The notes under the pieces: generated by a model | Databases searched by the model: none | The model's input: only the letters and a program-made list of their open reading frames with translations | Told to the model about the DNA's origin: nothing | Position numbers and translations under genes: made by a program | Assembly (NCBI GenBank): GCA_963710675.1 | Contig: CAVQBE010000015.1 | Span: 1 to 64,000 of the forward strand | Reading direction: 5' to 3' | Origin: JACCZX01 sp963710675 | GTDB taxonomy: Bacteria; Pseudomonadota; Gammaproteobacteria; Burkholderiales; Burkholderiaceae_F | DNA length: 64,000 nucleotides | In this document: positions 16,805 through 25,051 of the stretch, one piece after another | How positions within the stretch are numbered: the first letter of the stretch is position 1 | How the letters are laid out: each line of letters starts with the position of its first letter

Positions 16805-19189
16805 CTAAGCTTCCCGCGCCGGCGTGAGAATTTCGCGATTGCCGTTACTTTGCATCGCAGACACCATGCCTGCGCGCTCCATGTCTTCCAGCAGCCGCGC
16901 GGCACGGTTGTACCCGATGCGCAGATGCCGCTGCACCAGAGAGATCGACGCGCGACGATTCTTCAACACGATCTCTACCGCCTGGTCGTATAACGGGTCC
17001 GCCTCATTTGCGTAGACACCCTTGCCGCCCTCGCCCGCCTCGCCGGTATCTCCGTCGGCGTCGGGTGCTTCGAGTAAACCCTCAACGTACTGCGGCGCGC
17101 CGCGGGACTTCAACACATCCACCACCCGATGCACCTCCGCGTCGGAGACGAACGCACCGTGCACACGCGTGGGTAAACCCGTTCCAGGCGCCAGATACAA
17201 CATGTCGCCTTGCCCAAGCAGCGACTCCGAGCCCATCTGGTCGAGAATCGTGCGCGAATCGACACGGCTCGAGACTTGATAGGAAATTCGGGCTGGAATG
17301 TTCGCCTTGATCAGGCCGGTGATCACATCCACCGATGGCCGCTGCGTTGCAAGTATCAGATGCATACCCGAGGCTCGCGCTTTCTGCGCGATGCGGGCGA
17401 TCAATTCCTCAACCTTCTTGCTTGACACCATCATCAGATCGGCGAGCTCGTCGATGACCACGACGATCATCGGCAAAGTGTCGAGCGGCTCTGGCTCAGC
17501 CGGGGTCAGCGAAAACGGATTGGCAATGAACTCGCCCTTCGCGCGCGCGTCGGCAATCTTTTGGTTGTAGCTCGTTAGGCTGCGAACGCCGAGCTTGCTC
17601 AGCAGCCGGTAACGCTTGTCCATCTCGCCAACGCACCATTGCAGCGCATGGCCCGCTTCGCGCATGTCGGTGACCACGGGTGCCAGCAAATGCGGGATAC
17701 CTTCGTACACCGAAAGCTCCAACATCTTCGGATCGATCAGGATCATCCGAACCTGCGACGGATCGGCCTTGTACAGAATCGACAGGATCATCGCGTTGAT
17801 GCCGACCGATTTACCCGAGCCGGTTGTTCCGGCCACCAGCAAGTGCGGCATGCGTGCGAGATCCACCACGACGGGCTTGCCCGAGATGTCCTTCCCTAGC
17901 CCCAATGTCAGCAGCGAATGGCTTTCGTTGTAGGTCAACGACCCCAGAATCTCCGACAGCTTGACGACCTGACGCCGCGGATTCGGCAACTCGAGCCCCA
18001 TCAGGTTCTTGCCGGGAATGGTCTCCACGACACGGATCGACACCAGCGATAACGCACGCGCTAGGTCTTTTGCGAGATTGACGATCTGGCTGCCTTTGAC
18101 TCCGACGGCAGGCTCAATCTCGTAGCGCGTAATCACGGGCCCGGGGTAAGCCGCAACGACAGCGGCATCGACATTGAAATCGCGCAGCTTCTTCTCGATC
18201 AGACGCGATGTGAACTCGAGCGTCTCGGTCGAAATGGCTTCCAGATTGGGTGGCGGCTCATCGAGCAGATCCAGCGGAGGCAAGCGAGCGTCTGCCATCT
18301 CCGCGAACAGCGGCACCTGCTTTTCCTTCTGCTTGCGCTCAGACGGCTTGACATGCGCGGGCGTGCGCTCGATGTGAACCGGCGGGGCCTCATCGATGCG
18401 CTCGCGCTCATCGCTAAGCGCCGCCTCGCGCACCCTGGCCGCAGCTTCGCCGATCGCTCGATCCTCTGCCTCCTCGCGCTTGTGACGTGCACGGTGCAAG
18501 AAACCTTCGAGAAAGCCGCCAAACCTTTCGGCCACTGCCAGCCAAGAAAAATCAAGAAAGAGCGACAGTCCAATTGCAATCGAGACCAACATGATCACTG
18601 TCGCGCCAGTGAATCCAACCGAGGCCTGCACAAGCTGCGCGACCGAGCTGCCGACTACACCTCCCGGAGAGCCGGGAAGCGGAATCCCAAGCGTGTGAAA
18701 TCGAAGTGTCTCGAGACCGACTGCGCCAAATAGCAACAGCACGAAGCCGATGCCGTGCGCATACGCGGGCAAGTCGTCATTCAGTGGATCCCCGGCGCGT
18801 ACCCGGTGCAATTTGCGAAATCCACGCACCACGGTGATCGCGAGGCCGAACACGAGCAAATACGCCGAGAGACCGAACAGCAGCAACCCAATATCGGCGA
18901 TCCATGCCCCCAACCGACCGCCAATGTTGCGCACACCGGCGGGCCCGGCGGTATGAGTGAACGCTGGGTCGTGGCTGCTGAAGGTGACCAGCATTGCAAA
19001 CAACGCCACCGCCGCGACCGCGCCGACAATCCATCCGGCTTCGGACAGCAAGCGTCCAAAGCGATCGTCACCTTCCGAGCCTGCGGCAGCGTCGCGTGAA
19101 CGCAACCACACGCCGTCGGCCGCGCGTTGCGCGCTATTGCCCACTTTTGCCCTTGCCGCCATTCGGGCCATTATAGGTTCGCAGATCAC
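16805..19189 (-). CDS. ftsK: DNA translocase FtsK
   Basis: Divisome-linked pump that moves chromosome ends toward dif for XerCD resolution. Of 794 residues, about 50-210 contain four hydrophobic segments (the division-targeting membrane domain). A charged linker follows, then the RecA-like motor with Walker A GTTGSGKSVG near residue 452 and Walker B VVVIDELADLM near 590, and a C-terminal winged-helix gamma domain (about 725-790, SISLVQRHLRIGYNRAARL) that reads KOPS sites. The first 20 residues before the membrane domain hold two alternative in-frame ATGs, so the exact start is uncertain. It heads the ftsK-lolA operon. Confidence 0.96.
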   Translation of the reverse strand: MICEPIMARMAARAKVGNSAQRAADGVWLRSRDAAAGSEGDDRFGRLLSEAGWIVGAVAAVALFAMLVTFSSHDPAFTHTAGPAGVRNIGGRLGAWIADIGLLLFGLSAYLLVFGLAITVVRGFRKLHRVRAGDPLNDDLPAYAHGIGFVLLLFGAVGLETLRFHTLGIPLPGSPGGVVGSSVAQLVQASVGFTGATVIMLVSIAIGLSLFLDFSWLAVAERFGGFLEGFLHRARHKREEAEDRAIGEAAARVREAALSDERERIDEAPPVHIERTPAHVKPSERKQKEKQVPLFAEMADARLPPLDLLDEPPPNLEAISTETLEFTSRLIEKKLRDFNVDAAVVAAYPGPVITRYEIEPAVGVKGSQIVNLAKDLARALSLVSIRVVETIPGKNLMGLELPNPRRQVVKLSEILGSLTYNESHSLLTLGLGKDISGKPVVVDLARMPHLLVAGTTGSGKSVGINAMILSILYKADPSQVRMILIDPKMLELSVYEGIPHLLAPVVTDMREAGHALQWCVGEMDKRYRLLSKLGVRSLTSYNQKIADARAKGEFIANPFSLTPAEPEPLDTLPMIVVVIDELADLMMVSSKKVEELIARIAQKARASGMHLILATQRPSVDVITGLIKANIPARISYQVSSRVDSRTILDQMGSESLLGQGDMLYLAPGTGLPTRVHGAFVSDAEVHRVVDVLKSRGAPQYVEGLLEAPDADGDTGEAGEGGKGVYANEADPLYDQAVEIVLKNRRASISLVQRHLRIGYNRAARLLEDMERAGMVSAMQSNGNREILTPAREA

Positions 19190-19254
19190 GAAAATTCGTC
19201 GCCGCTAAAGGGGTTTGGCACCGTGCGACGCGCGCTTCATCGGCCCGCGTTGCG

Positions 19255-20424
19255 ATGTGCGCCCACACCGCGCAAAATCCCGGTATGAGAAACCTGCTCG
19301 CGGTCCCGGCACCGGGCGAGTCCGGCGCGTCGTTCGCGCTTGCACGCACGGCGTTTACCCGCGTGTGGAACCTCAGGGCCATCGCGATCGTCTTTTACTT
19401 CTGCCTGCTTTTGATTTTTGGCAGATACATCACGGCGTTGCACTACGAGCCGCTGGACCAGTGGGCCTTTGACCTCGTGCGCGCAATGCGGCAGACGCTG
19501 ATCAGCGGCTTGTTGTTGTTGCTTGCAATTGCGCTTACCGAGGCTTTTGCCGCGGCGAAAGGTCTCTCGCCGCGGCGCGCGCTCGCACTGGGAGTGTTTG
19601 CATCGGCAATCGCGGCTTCGCTCAGCGTTCCGGCTCGGCTCGTCGTCGCTGGCTTCCCATTCGTAAAACGCCTCAGTGAAACCCCCGGCTTCTTTGTTTC
19701 GACGTTTATTCTGTGGACCGCGATCGGCGCTTTAGGATATTGGTTTTTTAGTTCAATCCGAGCGGACAGGGAAGCACGCTGCCGCCTCGCTGATGCCGAA
19801 TGCCGTCAGCAAGCACTGCAGGCTCAGATGTGCGAAGCGCAATTGACCGCTCTACAGGCGCAGATAGAGCCGCATTTTTTGTTCAACACGCTCGCCAACG
19901 TTAAGCGGCTTTACGAAACGGCTCCCGACCAGGGACGCGAGATGCTGGCGAGCCTGATTAACTATCTGCGTGCCGCGCTGCCGGCGATGCGCGAATCGGG
20001 TTCGACGCTGGGACGCGAGCTAGAGTTGGCGCGTTCCTTCCTGACCATCTTGAAGATGCGAATGCGCGAGCGGCTGGATTTTTCGATCGATCATGATCCC
20101 AGCCTCGCCAATGCACGCGTACCTCCGATGGTGTTGCCCACTTTGGTTGAGAACGCGATCAAGCATGGGTTGTCACCGCTACCCGAAGGCGGTCGCATCG
20201 ATATCCATGCGCGCCGAGAAGGCGATGACTTGTTAGTCGAAGTACGCGACAACGGCGCCGGCTTTTCCGGCAGCACCGGCGTTGGCGTCGGGTTGGCAAA
20301 CACGCGGTCGCGGCTGAGTGCGCTGTATGGAGCGCGCGCCAAAATGACGTTGACCGCCGGCGCTCCGCGCGGAGTCACCGCGTCCATTCGTTTGCCTGTT
20401 GAATGGGAGCCAGCCGCTGCATGA
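19255..20424 (+). CDS. LytS/AlgZ-type sensor histidine kinase
   Basis: Inner-membrane kinase with four predicted transmembrane helices in residues 35-170, a short coiled coil, and a His_kinase/HATPase region. The phosphoacceptor box reads QAQIEPHFLFNTLANV with the histidine intact, the N-box is LVENAIKHG, the G1 box is VRDNGAGF, and G2 is GVGLANTRSRL. It therefore looks catalytically competent. No separate sensory domain is evident; sensing is probably by the membrane helices. A second ATG at 19285 is an equally good start. The stop overlaps the next gene (ATGA), and the third gene is a LytTR response regulator, giving a coupled three-gene signalling operon. Confidence 0.92.
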   Translation: MCAHTAQNPGMRNLLAVPAPGESGASFALARTAFTRVWNLRAIAIVFYFCLLLIFGRYITALHYEPLDQWAFDLVRAMRQTLISGLLLLLAIALTEAFAAAKGLSPRRALALGVFASAIAASLSVPARLVVAGFPFVKRLSETPGFFVSTFILWTAIGALGYWFFSSIRADREARCRLADAECRQQALQAQMCEAQLTALQAQIEPHFLFNTLANVKRLYETAPDQGREMLASLINYLRAALPAMRESGSTLGRELELARSFLTILKMRMRERLDFSIDHDPSLANARVPPMVLPTLVENAIKHGLSPLPEGGRIDIHARREGDDLLVEVRDNGAGFSGSTGVGVGLANTRSRLSALYGARAKMTLTAGAPRGVTASIRLPVEWEPAAA

Positions 20425-21554
20425 GCGCAGTGCCGATTAGTTCCGACCAGGCGCTGCCACTGACGGTGGCGCCCGCCAAGCGTCATCGCTCAATTCGCGT
20501 GACGCGGGGTCATCTTGTCGCGGTCTTGCTGGCAACGCTGGTGACGTCGGTTCTCGACTTTGCGGTCTTGTTCGATAAGCTGGGCAAGCCGGGTATCTGG
20601 AAGATCTTTGCGTTCGAGCCGTTCACGTCGATACTGATCTATGGCTCCGCGCTAATGGCGTGGCTGGTTGTTGCGGCAGACCCAAGCGAGCGCACCCGCT
20701 GGAGCAAGCTGGTCGCGGCGTCGGTTTTGAGCGCGGCGGTGGCCACCGCGATCTCGATGCCGATCTCCGATGCGTTTGGCATCGATGAGGTCTGGCGGGC
20801 AGTGATGGAGAAGACCAGGCCGATGCCGCCCGACTGGCTCAGGTTCATTGGCGGGACGGCGCAGCTTTCGCTTTTTGCGTTTTTGTTTATCGCTGCGGCT
20901 CAAAACATTCGTCAGCGCTCCGCGACGCAGCGGGCAGTATTCGCGGCTCAGCGCGCGCAAGCCAACATTGCGCGCGAGGTGCTGGAAGCCCGCCTGATAG
21001 CGATGCAGGCCCAGGTCGAGCCCCAATTCCTGTTCGATTCGCTGGTCGACATCGAAAAGTTGTATCGGAAGGACGCATCGCAGGCAGCGCAGGATCTGGA
21101 CCGGCTGATTAACTATCTGCGAGTTGCGCTGCCTCGTATGAGAGAGGCAGGTTCCACGATCGAGGCCGAGATCGATTTGGTAAAGGCATACCTCGCGGTG
21201 GTCACGTCACTGCACGCCGGCCGTCCCGAACTTTATGTAACGCTACCCCAGGAATGCCGAGTCGCCCGCTTTTACCCGATGCTTTTCCTGCCGCTGGTGC
21301 AGCGTGCGGTCAGGCAGCCGTCGGGAGTACCACCCGCGTCGATTCGAATGGGAATCAGTCGAATCGACGACGAAGTTGTGACGGTGCTGCGTTTCGACGA
21401 TCCTGCCGGATGCGCAGACGACGCCGAGTTGGTGCGCGTGCGTGAACGCTTGGCAGGCCTCTACGGCGGTGCCGCGTCGCTCGATTGCACCGAGCGCGAC
21501 GGGATGGTGCAGCTAACGATGCGTGTGCCGGCGCCCTCCGGTCCGGAGTCGTGA
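20421..21554 (+). CDS. Degenerate LytS-like pseudo-histidine-kinase
   Basis: A paralogue of the preceding kinase with the same architecture: four membrane helices, a linker helix, then a His_kinase/HATPase-like fold, 377 residues. Every catalytic position I can check is lost. The phosphoacceptor box reads QAQVEPQFLFDSLVDI, with Gln for His and Asp for Asn. The N-box ENAIKHG is replaced by QRAVRQP, the G1 box DNGAGF by DDPAGC, and the G2 glycines are gone. The frame is fully open, with helix-forming stretches such as LINYLRVALPRMREAGST kept, so it is maintained as a protein. The ATG at 20421 overlaps the upstream stop (ATGA) and the end overlaps the response regulator (GTGA). I infer a regulatory or sensory partner of the active kinase, perhaps by heterodimer formation. 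Confidence 0.88.
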   Translation: MSAVPISSDQALPLTVAPAKRHRSIRVTRGHLVAVLLATLVTSVLDFAVLFDKLGKPGIWKIFAFEPFTSILIYGSALMAWLVVAADPSERTRWSKLVAASVLSAAVATAISMPISDAFGIDEVWRAVMEKTRPMPPDWLRFIGGTAQLSLFAFLFIAAAQNIRQRSATQRAVFAAQRAQANIAREVLEARLIAMQAQVEPQFLFDSLVDIEKLYRKDASQAAQDLDRLINYLRVALPRMREAGSTIEAEIDLVKAYLAVVTSLHAGRPELYVTLPQECRVARFYPMLFLPLVQRAVRQPSGVPPASIRMGISRIDDEVVTVLRFDDPAGCADDAELVRVRERLAGLYGGAASLDCTERDGMVQLTMRVPAPSGPES

Positions 21555-22306
21555 GCAGTCCTACGGCAATCGTTGCCGAGGACGAAGAGACGCTGCGCCA
21601 TCAGCTTGTCGAGCAGCTCGAACAGCTGTGGCCCGAGCTCGCGATCATTGGGCAGGCAGCCGATGGTGTGCAGGCGTTACGTTTACTCGATGAACATCGT
21701 CCCGACGTGTTGTTTCTGGACATTCAGATGCCCGGAGCGACCGGCCTCGAAGTCGCGCGTCAGGCGAGTGGTCGGTGTCATGTCGTATTTGTCACAGCGT
21801 ATGACCAGCATGCCGTGGCGGCTTTCGACCAGGGCGCTGTCGATTATGTGCTGAAGCCGGTATCGGCTGCGCGCCTTTTCACCGCGGTGTCCCGCGTCAA
21901 GGGGCGCCTGGGAACGCCTCCAGCATTGCTCGATGCAGCGCTCGAGAAAATCAGCTCAAACGCGCAGGCTGCAACAAAGCAGTATCTGCGCTGGATCAAC
22001 GCGTCGGTCGGACAAAGCCTGAAGCTCATTACTGTGGACGAAATCAGCTACTTTCAGGCCGACAATAAGTACACGCGCGTGGTCACTGCGGAAGGCGAAG
22101 CGCTGATTCGAAAGCCCCTGAAAGAACTGGTCGACGAGCTCGATCCGAACCAGTTCTGGCAGATTCATCGATCGACGCTTGTCAACGCGACGTCAATTGC
22201 CGGTGTTGCGCGGGATTTTCGCGGACGAATGCTCGTGAAATTGAAAACTCGCGTCGAAACGCTGCTCGTTTCAGACAGCTATACACACCTCTTTCGCCAG
22301 ATGTGA
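21551..22306 (+). CDS. LytTR-family response regulator
   Basis: DNA-binding response regulator of 251 residues. The receiver domain (about 4-120) has the acidic pair in AEDEE, the phospho-acceptor in VLFLDIQMPG, the conserved threonine in VFVTAYD and the lysine in YVLKPVS. The LytTR domain (about 150-250) has the family strands ISYFQADNKYTRVVT and FWQIHRSTLVN. I chose the GTG at 21551 because it overlaps the previous stop (GTGA) and puts the first receiver strand right at the N-terminus. It is the expected partner of the kinase and pseudokinase upstream. Target promoters are not apparent. Confidence 0.93.
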   Translation: MSSPTAIVAEDEETLRHQLVEQLEQLWPELAIIGQAADGVQALRLLDEHRPDVLFLDIQMPGATGLEVARQASGRCHVVFVTAYDQHAVAAFDQGAVDYVLKPVSAARLFTAVSRVKGRLGTPPALLDAALEKISSNAQAATKQYLRWINASVGQSLKLITVDEISYFQADNKYTRVVTAEGEALIRKPLKELVDELDPNQFWQIHRSTLVNATSIAGVARDFRGRMLVKLKTRVETLLVSDSYTHLFRQM

Positions 22307-22404
22307 CCCGGGTATTTCGTTAGCCCAAATCCCGTAGGAAATCAGGCGCTCCAAAGCCCTTCACGGTCGACGTCCGAACCTTAAAGTTTGCGGCTCAAAT
22401 TAGC

Positions 22405-22536
22405 GTGGAGCGAGCCGTGGGCCCTTCAATACTCGTCTTTCTTGCCGGCGTGGTTGCGGTTGGAATTGCCGGAGCGGTTTACAAGGTCAACCGTCCCCAA
22501 CCAGGCTACAAAGATAACGACGACGCGAGCGAATGA
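22405..22536 (+). CDS. Small single-pass membrane protein, 43 aa
   Basis: Starts with GTG and encodes one hydrophobic helix (about residues 6-25, ILVFLAGVVAVGIAGAVY) followed by an acidic tail ending DDASE. Its stop overlaps the next ATG (ATGA), so it is probably coupled to that gene. The ribosome-binding site is weak. I recognise no family; a small membrane-anchored accessory protein is likely if it is real. Confidence 0.4.
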   Translation: MERAVGPSILVFLAGVVAVGIAGAVYKVNRPQPGYKDNDDASE

Positions 22537-22811
22537 AGGCGGCGCTGATCATCGGCGGGCTGGGTGTCGTGCTCGCGGTATTAACGCCAACGCTACGTGG
22601 TCTTGGCTTCCGCTCCTCAGCCCGAATGAGCGACGAGGAATACTTTGCGGCTGCACGCAAGCGCGCGATCAGCTATCGGCTCGCCAGGTCGGCGCGTCCA
22701 GTCAAGTGGACAAAACATAGGCCGCAAAGATTAACGCCGACGTTCATTCGTACTACCTTCGTTTCAGCCGCAGCGTCCCAATATAATTGCCTTGAAAGAG
22801 CGAAGGATTAG
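22533..22811 (+). CDS. Hypothetical small membrane protein, 92 aa
   Basis: The N-terminus is a hydrophobic helix (residues 3-19, AALIIGGLGVVLAVLTPTL), then an amphipathic segment with MSDEEYFAAARKRAISYR. The last third looks less protein-like and runs almost up to trxB, so the true end may be affected by an indel. It overlaps the preceding 43-residue frame by 4 nt. Not recognised. Confidence 0.4.
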   Translation: MKAALIIGGLGVVLAVLTPTLRGLGFRSSARMSDEEYFAAARKRAISYRLARSARPVKWTKHRPQRLTPTFIRTTFVSAAASQYNCLERAKD

Positions 22812-22820
22812 CTAAGCGCT

Positions 22821-23807
22821 ATGACGACCACCAAACACGCACGCGTGCTTATTTTGGGTTCCGGCCCGGCTGGATACACGGCCGCGGTTTATGCCGCACG
22901 CGCCAACCTGAAACCGGTGTTGGTGACCGGTCTGGCGCAGGGCGGGCAGCTGATGACGACCACCGACGTCGACAACTGGCCGGCCGATGCGCAGGGTGTT
23001 CAGGGGCCCGAATTGATGACGCGCTTTTTGGCCCATGCAGAACGCTTCAACACCGAAGTAATTTTCGATCACATTCACACCGCGAAGCTCGACGAGCGGC
23101 CATTGCGCTTGATCGGCGATTCAGCCGAATACACGTGCGATGCGTTGATTATCGCCACCGGCGCAAGTGCCATGTATTTGGGGCTTCCGTCCGAGCAGGC
23201 CTTTATGGGCAAAGGCGTATCGGGCTGCGCAACCTGCGATGGCTTTTTCTACAAGAATCAGGACGTGGCAGTCGTCGGCGGCGGCAATACCGCGGTTGAG
23301 GAAGCGCTTTATCTGACCAACATCGCCAAGAAGGTGACGCTGATTCACCGGCGCGACAAGTTTCGCGCCGAACCGATCAACGTGGATCACCTGATGCAGA
23401 AGGTCAAAGAAGGCAAAGTTGAAATGAAAACTTTCAACGTGCTGGACGAGGTGCTGGGCGATGACTCCGGCGTGAATGCCGTGCGCATCAAGAACACGCA
23501 GACCGGCGCGACGGAGAAGATCGCGCTGCAAGGCGTTTTCATTGCCATCGGGCATCGGCCCAATACCGAAATTTTCGCCGGCCAGCTCGAGATGAATAAC
23601 GGCTACATCATCACGAAGACGGGGCTTGCCGGAATGGCAACAGCGACCAGTGTGCCGGGCGTTTTCGCCGCCGGCGACGTACAGGATCACGTGTATCGCC
23701 AGGCCATTACCAGTGCCGGCACCGGCTGCATGGCAGCGCTCGACGCACAGAAATATCTTGAGAACCTGGAATCCGTCGCGCCAGCCCCGGAGGCGCTTGC
23801 CGCCTGA
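22821..23807 (+). CDS. trxB: Thioredoxin-disulfide reductase
   Basis: NADPH-dependent flavoenzyme keeping thioredoxin reduced, 328 residues. The FAD-binding GSGPAGYTAA is at about residue 12, the redox-active pair in CATCDG at about 138-143, the NADPH site GGGNTAVEEALYL at about 153, and the C-terminal FAD site AAGDVQDHVYRQ at about 290. All are intact. It is followed at 33 nt by the Smr gene on the same strand. Confidence 0.97.
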   Translation: MTTTKHARVLILGSGPAGYTAAVYAARANLKPVLVTGLAQGGQLMTTTDVDNWPADAQGVQGPELMTRFLAHAERFNTEVIFDHIHTAKLDERPLRLIGDSAEYTCDALIIATGASAMYLGLPSEQAFMGKGVSGCATCDGFFYKNQDVAVVGGGNTAVEEALYLTNIAKKVTLIHRRDKFRAEPINVDHLMQKVKEGKVEMKTFNVLDEVLGDDSGVNAVRIKNTQTGATEKIALQGVFIAIGHRPNTEIFAGQLEMNNGYIITKTGLAGMATATSVPGVFAAGDVQDHVYRQAITSAGTGCMAALDAQKYLENLESVAPAPEALAA

Positions 23808-23840
23808 TCACGCAGCCAATCGAAGACCGATCGACGGTGT

Positions 23841-24497
23841 ATGACAGAAAAATTCACCCAACTCGCGCAGCTCGAATCGCTTCGCGACGCGCTGGTTTCC
23901 AAGGCCCGTGAACAAGAGCGCGCCGCGTCCGAGTGCCGAGCGCGCGAGGTCCAGACTCTTAGGGCAGTAGACGAATTTCGCGACGCGGTTGGCGACGTTG
24001 TACCGCTGAACAGCCACGCGCGGGTGGAGCACAAACGCACTCCTCACCCGCCGATCGCCCACAAGCGACGCGAAGACGATCAACTGGTGCTGGTTGCGTC
24101 GGTCTCAGACGAATTTGAAATCGACACACTCCTGCATACCGACGACGAGCTGTCCTTCCGTCGTCCTGGCGTCGGCGCGGACGTTCTGCGCAAGTTGCGA
24201 CGTGGCGAATGGGTGATTCAGGACGAGATTGATTTGCATGGATGTCGTACCGACGAAGCCCGCGAGCTGCTTGCTGACTTTATCCGCGACGCCGGCAAGC
24301 GCGGCTTGCGCTGCGTTCGCGTCGTTCACGGCAAAGGGCTGGGGTCGAAAGGACGTCAACCGGTTCTGAAGGGAAAAACGAAGGTGTGGTTGGCACAGCG
24401 CGAAGATGTCATCGCATTTTGCCAAGCACGATCAACTGAAGGTGGCGGTGGCGCGCTGATCGTATTGCTGAAGCCAAGCAACGGGAAGGCCGTCTAG
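23841..24497 (+). CDS. Smr/MutS2-type domain protein
   Basis: A 218-residue protein with an N-terminal charged coiled region and a C-terminal Smr domain (about 130-215): EIDLHGCRTDEARELL, CVRVVHGKGLGS and the final GGGGALIVLLK. The HGKG loop and the LDLHG-like strand are the nucleic-acid-cutting signature of stand-alone Smr proteins (SmrA/SmrB type). SmrB acts on mRNA at collided ribosomes in E. coli; whether this one does is unknown. Downstream of trxB, same strand. Confidence 0.9.
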   Translation: MTEKFTQLAQLESLRDALVSKAREQERAASECRAREVQTLRAVDEFRDAVGDVVPLNSHARVEHKRTPHPPIAHKRREDDQLVLVASVSDEFEIDTLLHTDDELSFRRPGVGADVLRKLRRGEWVIQDEIDLHGCRTDEARELLADFIRDAGKRGLRCVRVVHGKGLGSKGRQPVLKGKTKVWLAQREDVIAFCQARSTEGGGGALIVLLKPSNGKAV

Positions 24498-24518
24498 CGC
24501 GACACTGTCGTCGTGACC

Positions 24519-24857
24519 TTACACGGCGGCTTCACCCTCTTCGCCGGTCCGGATGCGAATCACTTGCTCCACCGAGCGAACGAATATTTTTCCGTCGCCT
24601 ATTTTTCCTGTTCGCGCAGCCTTGGTGATGGCTTCGATTGCGCGCTCTGTCAACGAGTCGGGAACCACAGCCTCAACTTTGACCTTCGGTAGAAAGTCGA
24701 CGACATACTCGGCGCCCCGGTACAGCTCCGTATGTCCCTTTTGCCGGCCGAAGCCCTTGACTTCGGTGACCGTCAGCCCTGTGACGCCGACATCAGCCAG
24801 CGCCTCACGCACCTCGTCTAGCTTGAACGGTTTAATGATCGCAGTGATCTGTTTCAT
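24519..24857 (-). CDS. Nitrogen regulatory protein P-II
   Basis: PII signal transducer of 112 residues that reports 2-oxoglutarate and ATP/ADP levels to glutamine synthetase regulation and ammonium transport. Sequence MKQITAIIKPFKLDEVREAL is standard; the T-loop RGAEYVVDF carries Tyr51, the uridylylation site; the C-loop has KIFVRSVEQVIRIRTGE. I take the ATG at 24857, which gives the canonical N-terminus; a longer frame to 24905 adds 16 unrelated residues. GlnB versus GlnK cannot be decided: there is no amtB next to it, which leans to GlnB. nadE lies upstream on the same strand, separated by a long palindrome. Confidence 0.95.
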   Translation of the reverse strand: MKQITAIIKPFKLDEVREALADVGVTGLTVTEVKGFGRQKGHTELYRGAEYVVDFLPKVKVEAVVPDSLTERAIEAITKAARTGKIGDGKIFVRSVEQVIRIRTGEEGEAAV

Positions 24858-24885
24858 CGTCGCTTCCGCATTGTTTTCGCGATTG

Positions 24886-25051
24886 TAGTGGCCTATGACA
24901 GCCAATTCGAAAGTGCCTTGCGCGTCGGGGCGGCCGACTGCTTTGTCGCTCGCCTTGCGAATATGCGTCGGCTATTCGACGCGGCTCGCTTCGCGCACTC
25001 GGCGCGCCCGGACACGCCTTTCCCTTCCGAATCGACTGTCATAGGCCACTA
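24886..25051. repeat. 166-bp imperfect palindrome between nadE and P-II gene
   Basis: The outer 16 nt, TAGTGGCCTATGACAG (24886-24901) and CTGTCATAGGCCACTA (25036-25051), are perfectly complementary. Inward pairing continues with mismatches (CCAATTCGAAAG against CCTTCCGAATCGA, and the GCGCGTCGGGGCGGCCGA region against TCGGCGCGCCCGGACACGC). The right arm ends exactly at the nadE stop codon. It could be a MITE/REP-type element or a structured RNA. Confidence 0.7.
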
